NCBI GenBank assembly: GCA_035307765.1
Contig: DATGHU010000044.1
Location: 124,001-188,000, forward strand
Reading direction: 5' to 3'
DNA: 64,000 nt
DNA from: a bacterium
GTDB lineage: Bacteria; Sysuimicrobiota; Sysuimicrobiia; Sysuimicrobiales; Segetimicrobiaceae
The notes under the pieces are model-generated. The model was not told where the DNA came from and searched no databases. It saw only the letters and a program-made list of their open reading frames with translations. Shown one piece after another: positions 27,755 to 36,041 of the stretch (position 1 is the first letter of the stretch; each line of letters begins with the position of its first letter). The position numbers and the translations under genes are program-made.

Positions 27755-28417
27755 TCATCGCTCCTCCCCCGGCGCTTCGGCTCGTCCCCAGGCGCGCCCG
27801 AGACAGGACTGCACCTCACCGTCCTCGATCTGATGGAAGTCCTCGTACGCCTCGCCGACGGCGACGAGCTCGGCCGGCCGCAGGAGGCAGATCACCCGGT
27901 CCGCCTCCCCTTCCAACCGGCGGACGGCCTCGGGCGGTCCGACGGGGATGGCCACGGCCACCTCGCGCGCCAGCGCGTGGCGCAGCATCCGGACCGCGGC
28001 GATCGCGGTTGCCCCGGTGGCCAGGCCATCGTCAACGAGTACGGCCGACCGATTCCGGAGATCGGGCTCGGGGCGCGACCCCCGGTAGGCGAGGCGCCGG
28101 CGGGCGATCTCGGCGATCTGCGCCGTGATTTCCTCGCGGAGGTACTCGTCCGCGATGCGCAGCGTTCGGGTCAGCCGGCGGTCCAGGTAAATCACCCCCT
28201 CGCCGGTGACGGCCCCGAAGGCCAGTTCGGGGTTGTTCGGAGCCCGGAGCTTCCGGGGGATGACGACGTCAAGCGGCCAACCGAGGTTCCGGACGATCGC
28301 ATCCGCCACGACGACGCCTCCTCGGGGGATAGCGAGGACCGTGGACGGCCCAAGCCCCAGCGCGCGCAACTGCCGGGCGAGCTGTTCCCCCGCGTCCCGA
28401 CGGTCTCGGAACCGCAT
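27755..28417 (-). CDS. Phosphoribosyltransferase family protein
   Basis: 220 residues with the PRPP-binding loop SAVLVDDGLATGATAIAA and the N-terminal pattern RFRDRRDAGEQLARQLRA, then VLAIPRGGVVVADAI. This branch (often called dienelactone-hydrolase-linked or ComF-unlike PRTs) has no settled substrate. The stop is 1 nt before the gcvT ATG, so it leads the gcv operon, an unusual partner. A role in nucleotide salvage linked to one-carbon supply is only a guess. Confidence 0.85.
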   Translation of the reverse strand: MRFRDRRDAGEQLARQLRALGLGPSTVLAIPRGGVVVADAIVRNLGWPLDVVIPRKLRAPNNPELAFGAVTGEGVIYLDRRLTRTLRIADEYLREEITAQIAEIARRRLAYRGSRPEPDLRNRSAVLVDDGLATGATAIAAVRMLRHALAREVAVAIPVGPPEAVRRLEGEADRVICLLRPAELVAVGEAYEDFHQIEDGEVQSCLGRAWGRAEAPGEER

Positions 28418-28473
28418 CGCCGCTCCTTACACGACTTCACCCAAAGGCCGGAGGCCGTGCCGGTGGGTCCGGG

Positions 28474-28944
28474 TTAGGCGCGGGTCCCCCCGCGGGCGAG
28501 CGCCAACGCCTGCCGTTCTTCCTCGGAGAGCGGATAGCTCGAGGCTCCCGCCTCCACCGCCTTGCCGTAGACCCGCGAGCCGTCGCGGCCGGTCAGCACG
28601 CTCACGACCACGCCGTTGGCGCGTCCGTCGAGCAGAGCGAGGCTGAAGCTCATATTGCTCCCCATCTCGGCGAAGGGATTGTAGCGGACGATCCCCACCC
28701 CCTGCACCGTGCGGGGGAGGGCATCGGCGACCCGCCCGATGCTCTCCTCGAGGATGGTCAGCCGCGCGTTGATCGCGGACACTTCCCGGCGGAGCGATTC
28801 CTCCGCCGTCAGCGGTCCGCCCGGCTGCGTGCCCCGGGAGCGGAGGGCCCGGACGAGGGTCACGAGCGCCACCAGGACGCCAAGCGCGGCGAGCGCGATG
28901 ATCACGATCAGCCACGCTTGAACATCGTTGAGCGCAGTGAACAC
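28474..28944 (-). CDS. DUF4446 family membrane-anchored protein
   Basis: 156 residues from GTG 28944 (GGAGGA eight bases upstream). One N-terminal transmembrane helix (AWLIVIIALAALGVLVALV) is followed by a short coiled coil and the DUF4446 core: VGIVRYNPFAEMGSNMSFSL, ALLDGRANGVVVSVLTGRDG and YGKAVEAGASSYPLSEEE. The family is widespread in Gram-positive-type bacteria and of unknown function. It may be the first gene of the gcv transcript, 56 nt before the phosphoribosyltransferase. Confidence 0.9.
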   Translation of the reverse strand: MFTALNDVQAWLIVIIALAALGVLVALVTLVRALRSRGTQPGGPLTAEESLRREVSAINARLTILEESIGRVADALPRTVQGVGIVRYNPFAEMGSNMSFSLALLDGRANGVVVSVLTGRDGSRVYGKAVEAGASSYPLSEEERQALALARGGTRA

Positions 28945-29026
28945 CGGGACGTCCTCCGAAGTTGTCGGACCCTGATTCTTTGCGGGGGCGAGCGTTCCCT
29001 CCGCCGGAGGAAGGCGCCGGGGCGCA

Positions 29027-29920
29027 TCACCCGGTTGCCGCGAGAAACTCCTCCAGGGCGTTCAGGACCTGCTCGGGCGCGTCTTCCTGCAGGAAATGGC
29101 TGGCCTCCTCGATCTCACGCGTGACGGCGTGGGGGAGGCGGGCCTGCCACGAGCGCAGGACCTGGGGCGGGAGTACCGGATCCCGCATCCCCCATACCAG
29201 GAGGGTGGGGGTGGACGCGAACAGCGTCAGGCGCTCCTCGATCCGTTTCATCTCGGGATACGAAGGGTCGGCGTCGGAGACGGGGATGTCGCGCGACCAG
29301 CAGAGCAGCGCGCGGCGGGACGCGGGGGTGGGGAACGGGGCGCGGTAGGCCTGCATCACGGTCGGCGTGAAGCGCTCCGGATGAGCGGTCGTGCCGAGGA
29401 GCGCCGGATCCAGGTAGCCGTTCCGCTCGAGCACGAACCGCTCGCCGCGCGCGGAGCGGATGAGCTCGATCAGCCGGGGGAACGGCGCACCGGGCCACGG
29501 CGCGGACGCCCAGGTGTTCATCAGGACGAGCCGTTTGATGCGGTCGGGATGGCGGACCGCGACGCCCAAGCCGACCGGCCCCCCCCAATCGTGGACGACC
29601 AAGGTGGCGGCGCGCACGTCCAGCGCCAGCACCAGCGCTTCGAGGTTGGCGATGTGGTGGCCCAGCCGGTACGGGTCGGGATGCGCGGGCGCCTCGGATT
29701 TGCCCATCCCCATGTGATCCGGCACGATGCACCGCCGGCGGCGCGCCAAGGCCGGAACGAAGGTCCGGTACAGATACCCCCAGGTGGGATCCCCGTGCAG
29801 CAGGACGACCGGCTCGCCGGCGCCCTCATCCAGGAAGTGCAGGCGGACGCCGTCGACCGTCAAGTAGCGCGGCGCGAACGGGAACGTTCCCCCAAACGTC
29901 TCGTTGCGGATCTCGAGCAT
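29027..29920 (-). CDS. Haloalkane-dehalogenase-like alpha/beta hydrolase
   Basis: 297 residues. The oxyanion motif VLLHGDPTWGYLYRT, nucleophile Asp in LVVHDWGGPVGLG, and catalytic His in EEASHFLQEDAPEQ match the haloalkane dehalogenase branch; the Trp after the nucleophile and the W in HGDPTWG are typical halide-binding positions. An Asp nucleophile excludes ordinary esterases but not epoxide hydrolases. It stands alone between a terminator and the DUF4446 gene. Confidence 0.85.
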   Translation of the reverse strand: MLEIRNETFGGTFPFAPRYLTVDGVRLHFLDEGAGEPVVLLHGDPTWGYLYRTFVPALARRRRCIVPDHMGMGKSEAPAHPDPYRLGHHIANLEALVLALDVRAATLVVHDWGGPVGLGVAVRHPDRIKRLVLMNTWASAPWPGAPFPRLIELIRSARGERFVLERNGYLDPALLGTTAHPERFTPTVMQAYRAPFPTPASRRALLCWSRDIPVSDADPSYPEMKRIEERLTLFASTPTLLVWGMRDPVLPPQVLRSWQARLPHAVTREIEEASHFLQEDAPEQVLNALEEFLAATG

Positions 29921-29935
29921 GCCCGTTCCAACGGG

Positions 29936-29969
29936 AAAGGCCCGGGGACCGCCGTGCCGTCCCCGGGCC
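29936..29969 (-). terminator. Intrinsic terminator after the secreted protein gene
   Basis: Eleven-bp perfect arms (29939-29949 and 29959-29969) with a 9-nt loop, followed on the minus strand by TTTCCCGTT. It lies 15 nt after the stop of the gene at 29985 and isolates it from the dehalogenase. Confidence 0.75.
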
Positions 29970-29984
29970 CGTCCTCTGGCGGTG

Positions 29985-30407
29985 CTAGAACATGTGGAAG
30001 TTGGCGTCGGGGAGCGCCTTGCTCAATCCCTGGGCCAGACGCTGGGCCCACTGGTGCGCCAGCTCCAGCGTGGTGACGCCCGTCCCCGCCGCGTCATCGG
30101 GGACCACGGTGATGACGAGCCGGTCGCCGACGAGGATCTCCGCGGCGTTGCCCAGCGGATGGACGGCGACGACCGCGCCGCCCGTGCGGAACTTCGGCGT
30201 GCTCAGCACCTCGGTGATCCGCTTCGTGACCTCCACCACCCGATCCCCCGCGGAGTACCCCGCGGCATCGTGCGTGATCTTGAAGGCCCACACCCCTCCG
30301 ACGGAGATATCGTTCACCTCGGCCATCGCCGGCCGGAGACCGGCGGCGACGGGGCCGACGGCGAGGACGCATGCAAGGACAACACTAAACATGCGATCGG
30401 CGCGCAT
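29985..30407 (-). CDS. Secreted protein of unknown function
   Basis: 140 residues from ATG 30407, which follows GGGGGAGG. A signal peptide (MFSVVLACVLAVGPVAAG, cleavage near PAMA-EVND) is followed by a mature domain with alternating strands: VGGVWAFKITHDAAGYSAGD, VEVTKRITEVL, ILVGDRLVITVV and an ending helix with LAHQWAQRLAQGLSKALP. The mature part resembles protease-inhibitor or heme-binding small secreted folds only in general shape; I do not recognise it. It is monocistronic. Confidence 0.8.
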   Translation of the reverse strand: MRADRMFSVVLACVLAVGPVAAGLRPAMAEVNDISVGGVWAFKITHDAAGYSAGDRVVEVTKRITEVLSTPKFRTGGAVVAVHPLGNAAEILVGDRLVITVVPDDAAGTGVTTLELAHQWAQRLAQGLSKALPDANFHMF

Positions 30408-30499
30408 CAAACCTCCCCCTTTCCTGCCTGCAGTGGGCATCGTTCTCTCTCCCTGCCTACTATTCCCTCCTGCCACCCCGCTCAATCACGGCGAGATCC

Positions 30500-32485
30500 T
30501 TACGAGACGCGCACCCCGCTCGGCACGTCCGAATCGGGCGCGAGTAGGACCGCCCGCGTCCCGTCGTTGGCGGCGAGCAGCATCCCCTGCGACTCGACGC
30601 CGCGGAGGCGGCGCGGCTGGAGGTTCGCGACCACGACGATCTTCCGGCCGATTAGGGACTCGGGTGCGTATTGCTGGGCGATCCCCGCGACGAGCGTGCG
30701 GGTCGACTCCCCGATCTTGATGCGAAGCTCCAGGAGCTTGTCCGCGCCGGCCACCCGCTTCGCCTCGAGCACCTCGGCCACCCGGAGATCGACCTTGTTG
30801 AAGTCGTCGATCGTAATCTCGCTCATCGCACCGCCTCCTTTGTCGCTGGAACTCGGGCCGGCCCCATCCGCCGCACGGGCCGACGGCGTTCGCCCGGCAC
30901 CGGCGCGTCGAGGGGGCGGCGCCGGGCGGGTCTCGATCCTCGGGAAGAGCGGGGCGCCGAGCCGGATGCCCGCCCCCGCGGGAAGCCCGCCCCACACGCG
31001 GGCGTCGGCGAACCGCTGCGCGGACAGCGGAGCCGCGATCCCGAGTTGCCCCCACACCCGTTGTGCCGCCGTGGGGAACACCGGGGTGAGCAGGATCGTC
31101 GCGATCCGGAGCGCTTCGAGGGTGTTGTACACGATCGCCCCGGCGCGGGCGGAGTTCCCCTCCTTGAGCGCCGTCCACGGGGCCGCTTCGTCGATGTACT
31201 TGTTGGCGACCCCCAGGAACCGCCAGATCTCCGCCAACCCCCGCGTGAAATCGAACGTGCCGATCCGCGCATCCGCCGCGTCCGGCACCGCCGCTGCCGC
31301 CGCGTGGAGCGCTCCGTCCGGTCCCTGCGGCGCCCCGGGGGCGGGAATCCGCCCGCCGAAGTGGCGGTCGACCAGCGGCAGCGTCCGGTTGAGCAGATTC
31401 CCGAAGTCGTTCGCCAGGTCGGCGTTGAACCGGTGGACGAGCGCGGCGTGCGAGTAGTCCCCGTCCTGTCCGAAGGGGACTTCGCGCAGCAGGGTATACC
31501 GGAAGGCGTCCGCCGCCACCTCCCACTCCGCCCCGCTCGTGGCGGCGAGGCTTGTGATCTCCGCGATCGGATCGATGAAGTTGCCGCGCGTCTTGCTCAT
31601 CTTCTCGCCCCCCACCGTCCAGAAGCCGTGCACCCACACCTGCTTGGGGGACGGCAACCCCACCGCCTCGAGGAAGCACGGCCAGATGACCGAGTGAAAC
31701 CGGTTGATGTCCCGACCGATCAGGTGGTGCGCCTGGGGCCAGAACCGCTGGTACCGCTCCGGGTGGTCCAGGTAGCCGATCGCGGTCACGTAGTTGATGA
31801 GGGCCTCGACCCACACGTAGATCGTCTGCGCCGGATCAAACGGCACCGGGATCCCCCACTTGACCGAGAGGCGGCTGACCGCGAGGTCGCGGAGGCCGCC
31901 GCGCACGAAGCTCAGCATCTCATTCCGCTGGGTCTCGGGTTGGATGAACTGCGGGTCGCCCTCGATCTTGCGGAGGATCCAGTCCTGGTACTGGCTCAGC
32001 CGGAACACGTAATTTTCCTCGGCGGCCCACTCCACGCCGCGCTTGTGAATGGGACACGTCTTTCCCTCGAGCAGTTCGCCTTCGGCGTAATAGGCCTCGC
32101 ACGACGGGCAGTACCATCCCTCGTAGGTCCCCTTGTAGATCGCCCCCCGCTCGTAGGCGCGCTGAAATAGATGCTGGGCCACGCGGACGTGGCGGGGCTC
32201 GGTCGTCCGGATGAAATCGTCGTTCGAGATCCCGAGGCGTTTCCACAGCGCCTGCCACTTTGGGGCGATCAGATCACACCACGCCTGCGCGGACATGCCG
32301 GCCTCGCGCGCCCGGCGCTCGATGTTGACCCCGTGCTCATCGGTGCCGGTGAGGAAGAAGACCTCCGCCCCGCATAGGCGCTTCCAGCGGGCGATCGTGT
32401 CCGCCGCCATCGTGGTGTAGGTGTGCCCGATGTGCGGCACATCGTTGACGTAGTAGATGGGCGTCGTGACGTAGAAGGGCTCCAT
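30500..32485 (-). CDS. metG: Methionyl-tRNA synthetase with C-terminal tRNA-binding domain
   Basis: 661 residues from ATG 32485. HIGH motif as PHIGHTYTT, KMSKS as GEKMSKTRGN, and a zinc knuckle CPSCEAYY...CPIH. The C-terminal domain (ITIDDFNKVDLRVAEVLEAK, LVAGIAQQYAP) is the EMAP-like tRNA-binding fold that forms the dimer in many MetRS. A methionine T-box lies in its leader, so uncharged tRNA-Met would switch it on. A low-complexity Ala/Pro/Arg linker joins the two parts. Confidence 0.98.
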   Translation of the reverse strand: MEPFYVTTPIYYVNDVPHIGHTYTTMAADTIARWKRLCGAEVFFLTGTDEHGVNIERRAREAGMSAQAWCDLIAPKWQALWKRLGISNDDFIRTTEPRHVRVAQHLFQRAYERGAIYKGTYEGWYCPSCEAYYAEGELLEGKTCPIHKRGVEWAAEENYVFRLSQYQDWILRKIEGDPQFIQPETQRNEMLSFVRGGLRDLAVSRLSVKWGIPVPFDPAQTIYVWVEALINYVTAIGYLDHPERYQRFWPQAHHLIGRDINRFHSVIWPCFLEAVGLPSPKQVWVHGFWTVGGEKMSKTRGNFIDPIAEITSLAATSGAEWEVAADAFRYTLLREVPFGQDGDYSHAALVHRFNADLANDFGNLLNRTLPLVDRHFGGRIPAPGAPQGPDGALHAAAAAVPDAADARIGTFDFTRGLAEIWRFLGVANKYIDEAAPWTALKEGNSARAGAIVYNTLEALRIATILLTPVFPTAAQRVWGQLGIAAPLSAQRFADARVWGGLPAGAGIRLGAPLFPRIETRPAPPPRRAGAGRTPSARAADGAGPSSSDKGGGAMSEITIDDFNKVDLRVAEVLEAKRVAGADKLLELRIKIGESTRTLVAGIAQQYAPESLIGRKIVVVANLQPRRLRGVESQGMLLAANDGTRAVLLAPDSDVPSGVRVS

Positions 32486-32496
32486 CGCCGTCTCCT

Positions 32497-32532
32497 CAAA
32501 CAAAACCGCCCCCCGTCCTAGGGACGGGAGGC
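32497..32532 (-). terminator. T-box terminator hairpin
   Basis: An 11-bp stem (minus strand GCCTCCCGTCC / GGACGGGGGGC, 32508-32532, loop CTA, one U-G pair) is followed by GGTTTTGTTT. The 5' arm overlaps the region expected to pair with the T-box in the antiterminator. Confidence 0.88.
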
Positions 32533-32808
32533 AGCCGCCTCCGTGGTACCACCCACGTGCGCCCACACACGATGCGGGCCTCACCGGTCCTGGGCCATCA
32601 GGCTTGCCGCCCGGGACCTCGGCCTGTCACGCCGGCCGCGCGTCGCCGCCTACTCCGCCGGCCGCACCACGGTCGACGATTCGGCGCGCCGCTCCGGAGC
32701 CATGTTCCGCTCGTCGCCTCCGCCGGCTTGCACCCTCCCGGCTCGCTCCCCCACGTTGCGCGGGGTCCGGTCGGCGGTCGAGCTTACTCCCGCTCCATCA
32801 TCGCATTT
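32497..32808 (-). promoter_or_regulatory. T-box riboswitch, methionine-specific, upstream of metG
   Basis: The T-box core GGGTGGTACCACGG is at 32541-32554 on the minus strand; its UGGU pairs with the ACCA end of uncharged tRNA. In Stem I, the AGUA half of the S-turn (32785-32788) and GAAC just before the codon flank the specifier AUG at 32701-32703, which fits methionine. GGAGC near the start of Stem I can pair with GCUCC right after the specifier. An intrinsic terminator follows the T-box. Charged tRNA would favour termination, uncharged tRNA readthrough into metG. Confidence 0.92.
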
Positions 32809-32814
32809 CTCATC

Positions 32815-32843
32815 ATGCTACGGTGCGCGCGGGGGAATGTCAA
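32815..32843 (-). promoter_or_regulatory. metG promoter
   Basis: Minus-strand TTGACA (32838-32843) and TAGCAT (32815-32820) are 17 nt apart, placing the transcript start near 32808, just ahead of T-box Stem I. Confidence 0.8.
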
Positions 32844-32924
32844 GGTCGCTGGTCCAATACCCGCCCTGGGCAAAGGTCGTCGGCGGCGCGTTGTCGTCGC
32901 ACCCGGGCGGGAGGGGACTGATCG

Positions 32925-33842
32925 ATGGGACTGCCACGGATCGGATTCATCGGCGTGGGCAAGATGGGGGGACCGATGGTGCGCCGCCTGCTCGCCGCGG
33001 GATTCGCGGTCACCGTTCACGACCTCCGCCGCGACGCGGTGGCGGAGGTATGCCGGTCGGGGGCCGCGGCGTCGGACAGCCCCGCCACGGCCGCCGCCGG
33101 GGCCGATGTGGTGATCACGATGCTGCCGGACGGCCGCGCCGTGGAGGGCGTCGCGTATGGAGCGCGGGGGCTTCTCGCGGGCCTGCGGTCCGGGCAGACG
33201 CTCATCGAGATGACCTCGTCGAGCCCAGGCGTCACTCGCCGTCTCGCGGCCGTCCTCGACCCCCAGGGGATCCGACTGCTCGATGCGCCGGTGTCGGGGG
33301 GCGTCCGCGGCGCCGTCGAGGGGACGCTCTGCATCATGGTCGGCGGGCCGGCGGACCTGCTGGAAGCCTGCCGCCCCATCCTGGAGTGTCTCGGCCGCGA
33401 CCTCGTGCACGTCGGCGACGCCCCGGGGGACGGGGACACGGCGAAGACGATCAACAACTTCCTCTCCGCGACGACCGTGTGGAGCGTCGCGGAGGGCGCG
33501 GCGCTGGCGGCGAAGGCCGGCCTCTCGCTGGACCGGGTCATGGCCGCGGTGAACCGATCGACGGGGCGCAGCTACACGACCGAGACGAAGGTGCTGCGCT
33601 ACATGCTGCCGCGCCAGTTCACCTCCGGGTTCACCGTGGCGCAGTACCTGAAGGATCTCACGATCTGTCTTGAGCTCGCCGGCGAGCTGGGCGTGCCGAT
33701 GCTGCTGGGGTCGATGCTGCGGCAGGCCTGGCTGCTCGCCGCGCAAGAGGGGATGGCGGAGCAGGACCATACCGCCCTGGTGTGCCTGCTGGAGCGGTGG
33801 AGCGGGGTGGGCACGGACCGGCCGCGAGACGGGGCAGGGTGA
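32925..33842 (+). CDS. NAD(P)-dependent beta-hydroxyacid dehydrogenase (3-hydroxyisobutyrate type)
   Basis: 305 residues. The Rossmann motif IGFIGVGKMGGPM, the substrate loop LLDAPVSGGVRGAVEGTL and the catalytic lysine in GDTAKTINNFLSA define the family (3-hydroxyisobutyrate, tartronate semialdehyde and related dehydrogenases). The substrate cannot be fixed; with glycolate and glycine genes in the same window, tartronate semialdehyde or glyoxylate reduction is possible. It is transcribed away from metG and converges on the secreted protein at 33903. Confidence 0.9.
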   Translation: MGLPRIGFIGVGKMGGPMVRRLLAAGFAVTVHDLRRDAVAEVCRSGAAASDSPATAAAGADVVITMLPDGRAVEGVAYGARGLLAGLRSGQTLIEMTSSSPGVTRRLAAVLDPQGIRLLDAPVSGGVRGAVEGTLCIMVGGPADLLEACRPILECLGRDLVHVGDAPGDGDTAKTINNFLSATTVWSVAEGAALAAKAGLSLDRVMAAVNRSTGRSYTTETKVLRYMLPRQFTSGFTVAQYLKDLTICLELAGELGVPMLLGSMLRQAWLLAAQEGMAEQDHTALVCLLERWSGVGTDRPRDGAG

Positions 33843-33902
33843 GTCTCCCCCCGGCGCCGCTCCCTCGGGTCCTCGCGATAGGGCCCGTCAGCCCGGAGGC
33901 GG

Positions 33903-34709
33903 TTAGAATCCGAACGGCAGCGCCAGATACCAGCGCCCGTCGTACTTCTCGAACGCCACGCTCTCCGGATTGAAGCCCGCCTGGGCCCCGTCGCCCGGCT
34001 CACCCGCGTCGCTTTCCACGACCGGCGTCCCGTCCGGCTTCGTGACCACAACCACCTGGCCGGCGATGGAGAAGAGCAGGCCGGTCCGCTGGAAGGGCTT
34101 CATGTGGAACTGTGGGGCGGCGAGCATCCGCTGCGAGTCACCGAGCACCCACTGGAAGACGCCGATCCCCTCGGGGTAGATCGGCGCATCCTCTTCCATC
34201 GCCTTCGCGTAGAGCTTGCCCAGCCCGGCCCCGTCCCGGCGGACCAGCGTGGCGTAGTAGGATTGCAGCACCGCCAGGATCGCCTCGCGGTCCGCGTCGG
34301 TCAGGTGCAGGGGCGGTTGGGGGTGGACGTGGACCGTGAAGGCCAGGGTTTTCACGACGCTGGCACCCCGCGATTCTCCCGGCGGGCTGTGGAACCTGGC
34401 GACCTCCACCCTTCGAGGTTCTTTGGCGCGGGTTTCGACCGCCACCGTCAAGCCGACCCGGGAATCGCTGGTATACTCCACCTCAAGCTCGTTGTGACCG
34501 TCGACGAGGTACTTGCTGATGTACAGGGGGAGGCTGATCGAAATCGCGGCCCCGCTGGCGACCGTGGCGCCGTTGAGGGCGACGCGGTGGAGGTATGCCC
34601 CGTCGCTCCAGAGGAACTGGTATTCAGTGGGGTCGGTGCCCGCGGCCGCCGGGAGCGTCAGCAGCAGGACCAGGATGCAGAGCAGGCTCTTCGCGCACGT
34701 CGCCGCCAT
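33903..34709 (-). CDS. Secreted protein of unknown function
   Basis: 268 residues from ATG 34709, which has AGGGGGG upstream. A signal peptide (SLLCILVLLLTLPAAAG) is followed by a beta-rich domain (QFLWSDGAYLHRVALNGATV; VDGHNELEVEYTSDSRVGL) and a C-terminal helix-plus-strand domain (REAILAVLQSYYATLVRRDG ... WYLALPFGF) that recalls the NTF2-like fold. No catalytic motif was seen. It may be the last gene of the threonine operon, 117 nt after lysC, or separate. Confidence 0.78.
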   Translation of the reverse strand: MAATCAKSLLCILVLLLTLPAAAGTDPTEYQFLWSDGAYLHRVALNGATVASGAAISISLPLYISKYLVDGHNELEVEYTSDSRVGLTVAVETRAKEPRRVEVARFHSPPGESRGASVVKTLAFTVHVHPQPPLHLTDADREAILAVLQSYYATLVRRDGAGLGKLYAKAMEEDAPIYPEGIGVFQWVLGDSQRMLAAPQFHMKPFQRTGLLFSIAGQVVVVTKPDGTPVVESDAGEPGDGAQAGFNPESVAFEKYDGRWYLALPFGF

Positions 34710-34826
34710 TCTACCCCCCTGTATGCCCTCCCAGAGGGGAGAAGCGGACCTCACCCGGCTCGCGCGAAGCGTTCGTCGGGCCGGGCGGGGGACCCCGCCG
34801 GCGGGGGCGGCGGCCTTGCCGGACGG

Positions 34827-36041
34827 CTATTCGCGGTCCAGTTCGAACTCCGTGTGCAGCGCGCGCACGGCGGCAGCCACCTGTCCCGCGGGGATCACAC
34901 AGGAGACTTTGATCTCCGAGGTGGCGATCAACTCGATGTTGATCCCGCCCCGCGCGAGCGCCGCGAACATCCGTGCCGCGACGCCGGGGTTGCTGATCAT
35001 TCCCGCCCCGACGATGCTGATCATCGCCACGCGGTCATCCGACAGGATCTCCTCCGCGCCGATCTCCCCGGCGACGGCGCGGGCGGCTTCGACCGCCGCC
35101 GTCATGTCGGGCTTCGCCACGGTGAAGGAGATGTCCGCGCGCTCCCGACGCGGCACGCTCTGGATGATCATGTTCACGTTCACGTGGCGCTCGGCGACGG
35201 CGCGGAAGAGAATGTGGGCCGTCCCCGGCCGGTCGCCCACCCCGGTGGCCGTGATCTTGGCGACGTTGGCGTCGTGGGTCACCCCCGTCACGACTCTCCG
35301 CCGCTCGAACGCGCGATCCGTCACCATCGTCCCCCCCCGGTCCACGAAGCTGCTGCGCACCTCGAGGGGCACCTGCATCTGCTTGGCGAGTTCCGCCGCG
35401 CGCGTCTGGACGACCAGCGCCCCCGAGCTCGCCATCTCCAGCAATTCGTCGTAGGAGATCTCGGGAAGCTTGTGGGCCTCGGGGACGAGGCGGGGATCCG
35501 CGGTGAATACCCCCTCCACGTCCGTGCAGATCTGGCACAGGTCCGCGCCGAGCGCCGACGCCAGCGCCACCGCCGTGGTATCCGAGCCCCCCCGGCCGAG
35601 CGTGGTGATCTCCTCTTCGTCGGTGATCCCCTGGAACCCGGCGACGATGACGATCCGGCCGGCGGCGAGTTCGCGATCGATCCGCGTGCGGTCGACGCCG
35701 AGGATCCGGGCGCGGGTGTGGACGCGCTCCGTCCGGATCTGGGCCTGTCCGCCGGTGAGCGAGATGGCATCCGCGCCCTGGGCGTGGATCGCCATCGCCA
35801 GAAGGGCGATCGAGATCTGTTCGCCGGTTGCCAGCAGCATGTCGAGCTCCCGGGCCGGCGGGTGGTCGGTGACCTGTCTGGCCATCCCCAGCAGATCGTC
35901 CGTGGTGTCGCCGGGCGCGGAGACCACGACGACGACGCGATGGCCGGCTCGGTGGGTGGCCACGATCCGCCCGGCGACGCGCGTGATGCGTTCGGGCCCC
36001 GCGACCGAGCTGCCGCCGAACTTCTGAACGATCAGGCTCAC
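34827..36041 (-). CDS. lysC: Aspartate kinase
   Basis: 404 residues from GTG 36041, which overlaps the thrB stop as GTGA. The kinase domain starts VSLIVQKFGGSSVAGPERI and has AGFQGITDEEEITTLGRGGS, then DTTAVALA. Two ACT domains follow (DRPGTAHILFRAVAERHVNV; IVGAGMISNPGVAARMFAAL) and should bind Lys and/or Thr for feedback control. It catalyses the first step of the aspartate family. Length and layout fit the single-gene alpha/beta type; an internal start for a separate regulatory subunit is possible. Confidence 0.97.
   Translation of the reverse strand: MSLIVQKFGGSSVAGPERITRVAGRIVATHRAGHRVVVVVSAPGDTTDDLLGMARQVTDHPPARELDMLLATGEQISIALLAMAIHAQGADAISLTGGQAQIRTERVHTRARILGVDRTRIDRELAAGRIVIVAGFQGITDEEEITTLGRGGSDTTAVALASALGADLCQICTDVEGVFTADPRLVPEAHKLPEISYDELLEMASSGALVVQTRAAELAKQMQVPLEVRSSFVDRGGTMVTDRAFERRRVVTGVTHDANVAKITATGVGDRPGTAHILFRAVAERHVNVNMIIQSVPRRERADISFTVAKPDMTAAVEAARAVAGEIGAEEILSDDRVAMISIVGAGMISNPGVAARMFAALARGGINIELIATSEIKVSCVIPAGQVAAAVRALHTEFELDRE

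Noticed and set aside
27700-29030. Glycine riboswitch in front of the gcv genes
   Set aside because: The gaps are short or filled by genes and no tandem aptamer-like conserved motifs were found.
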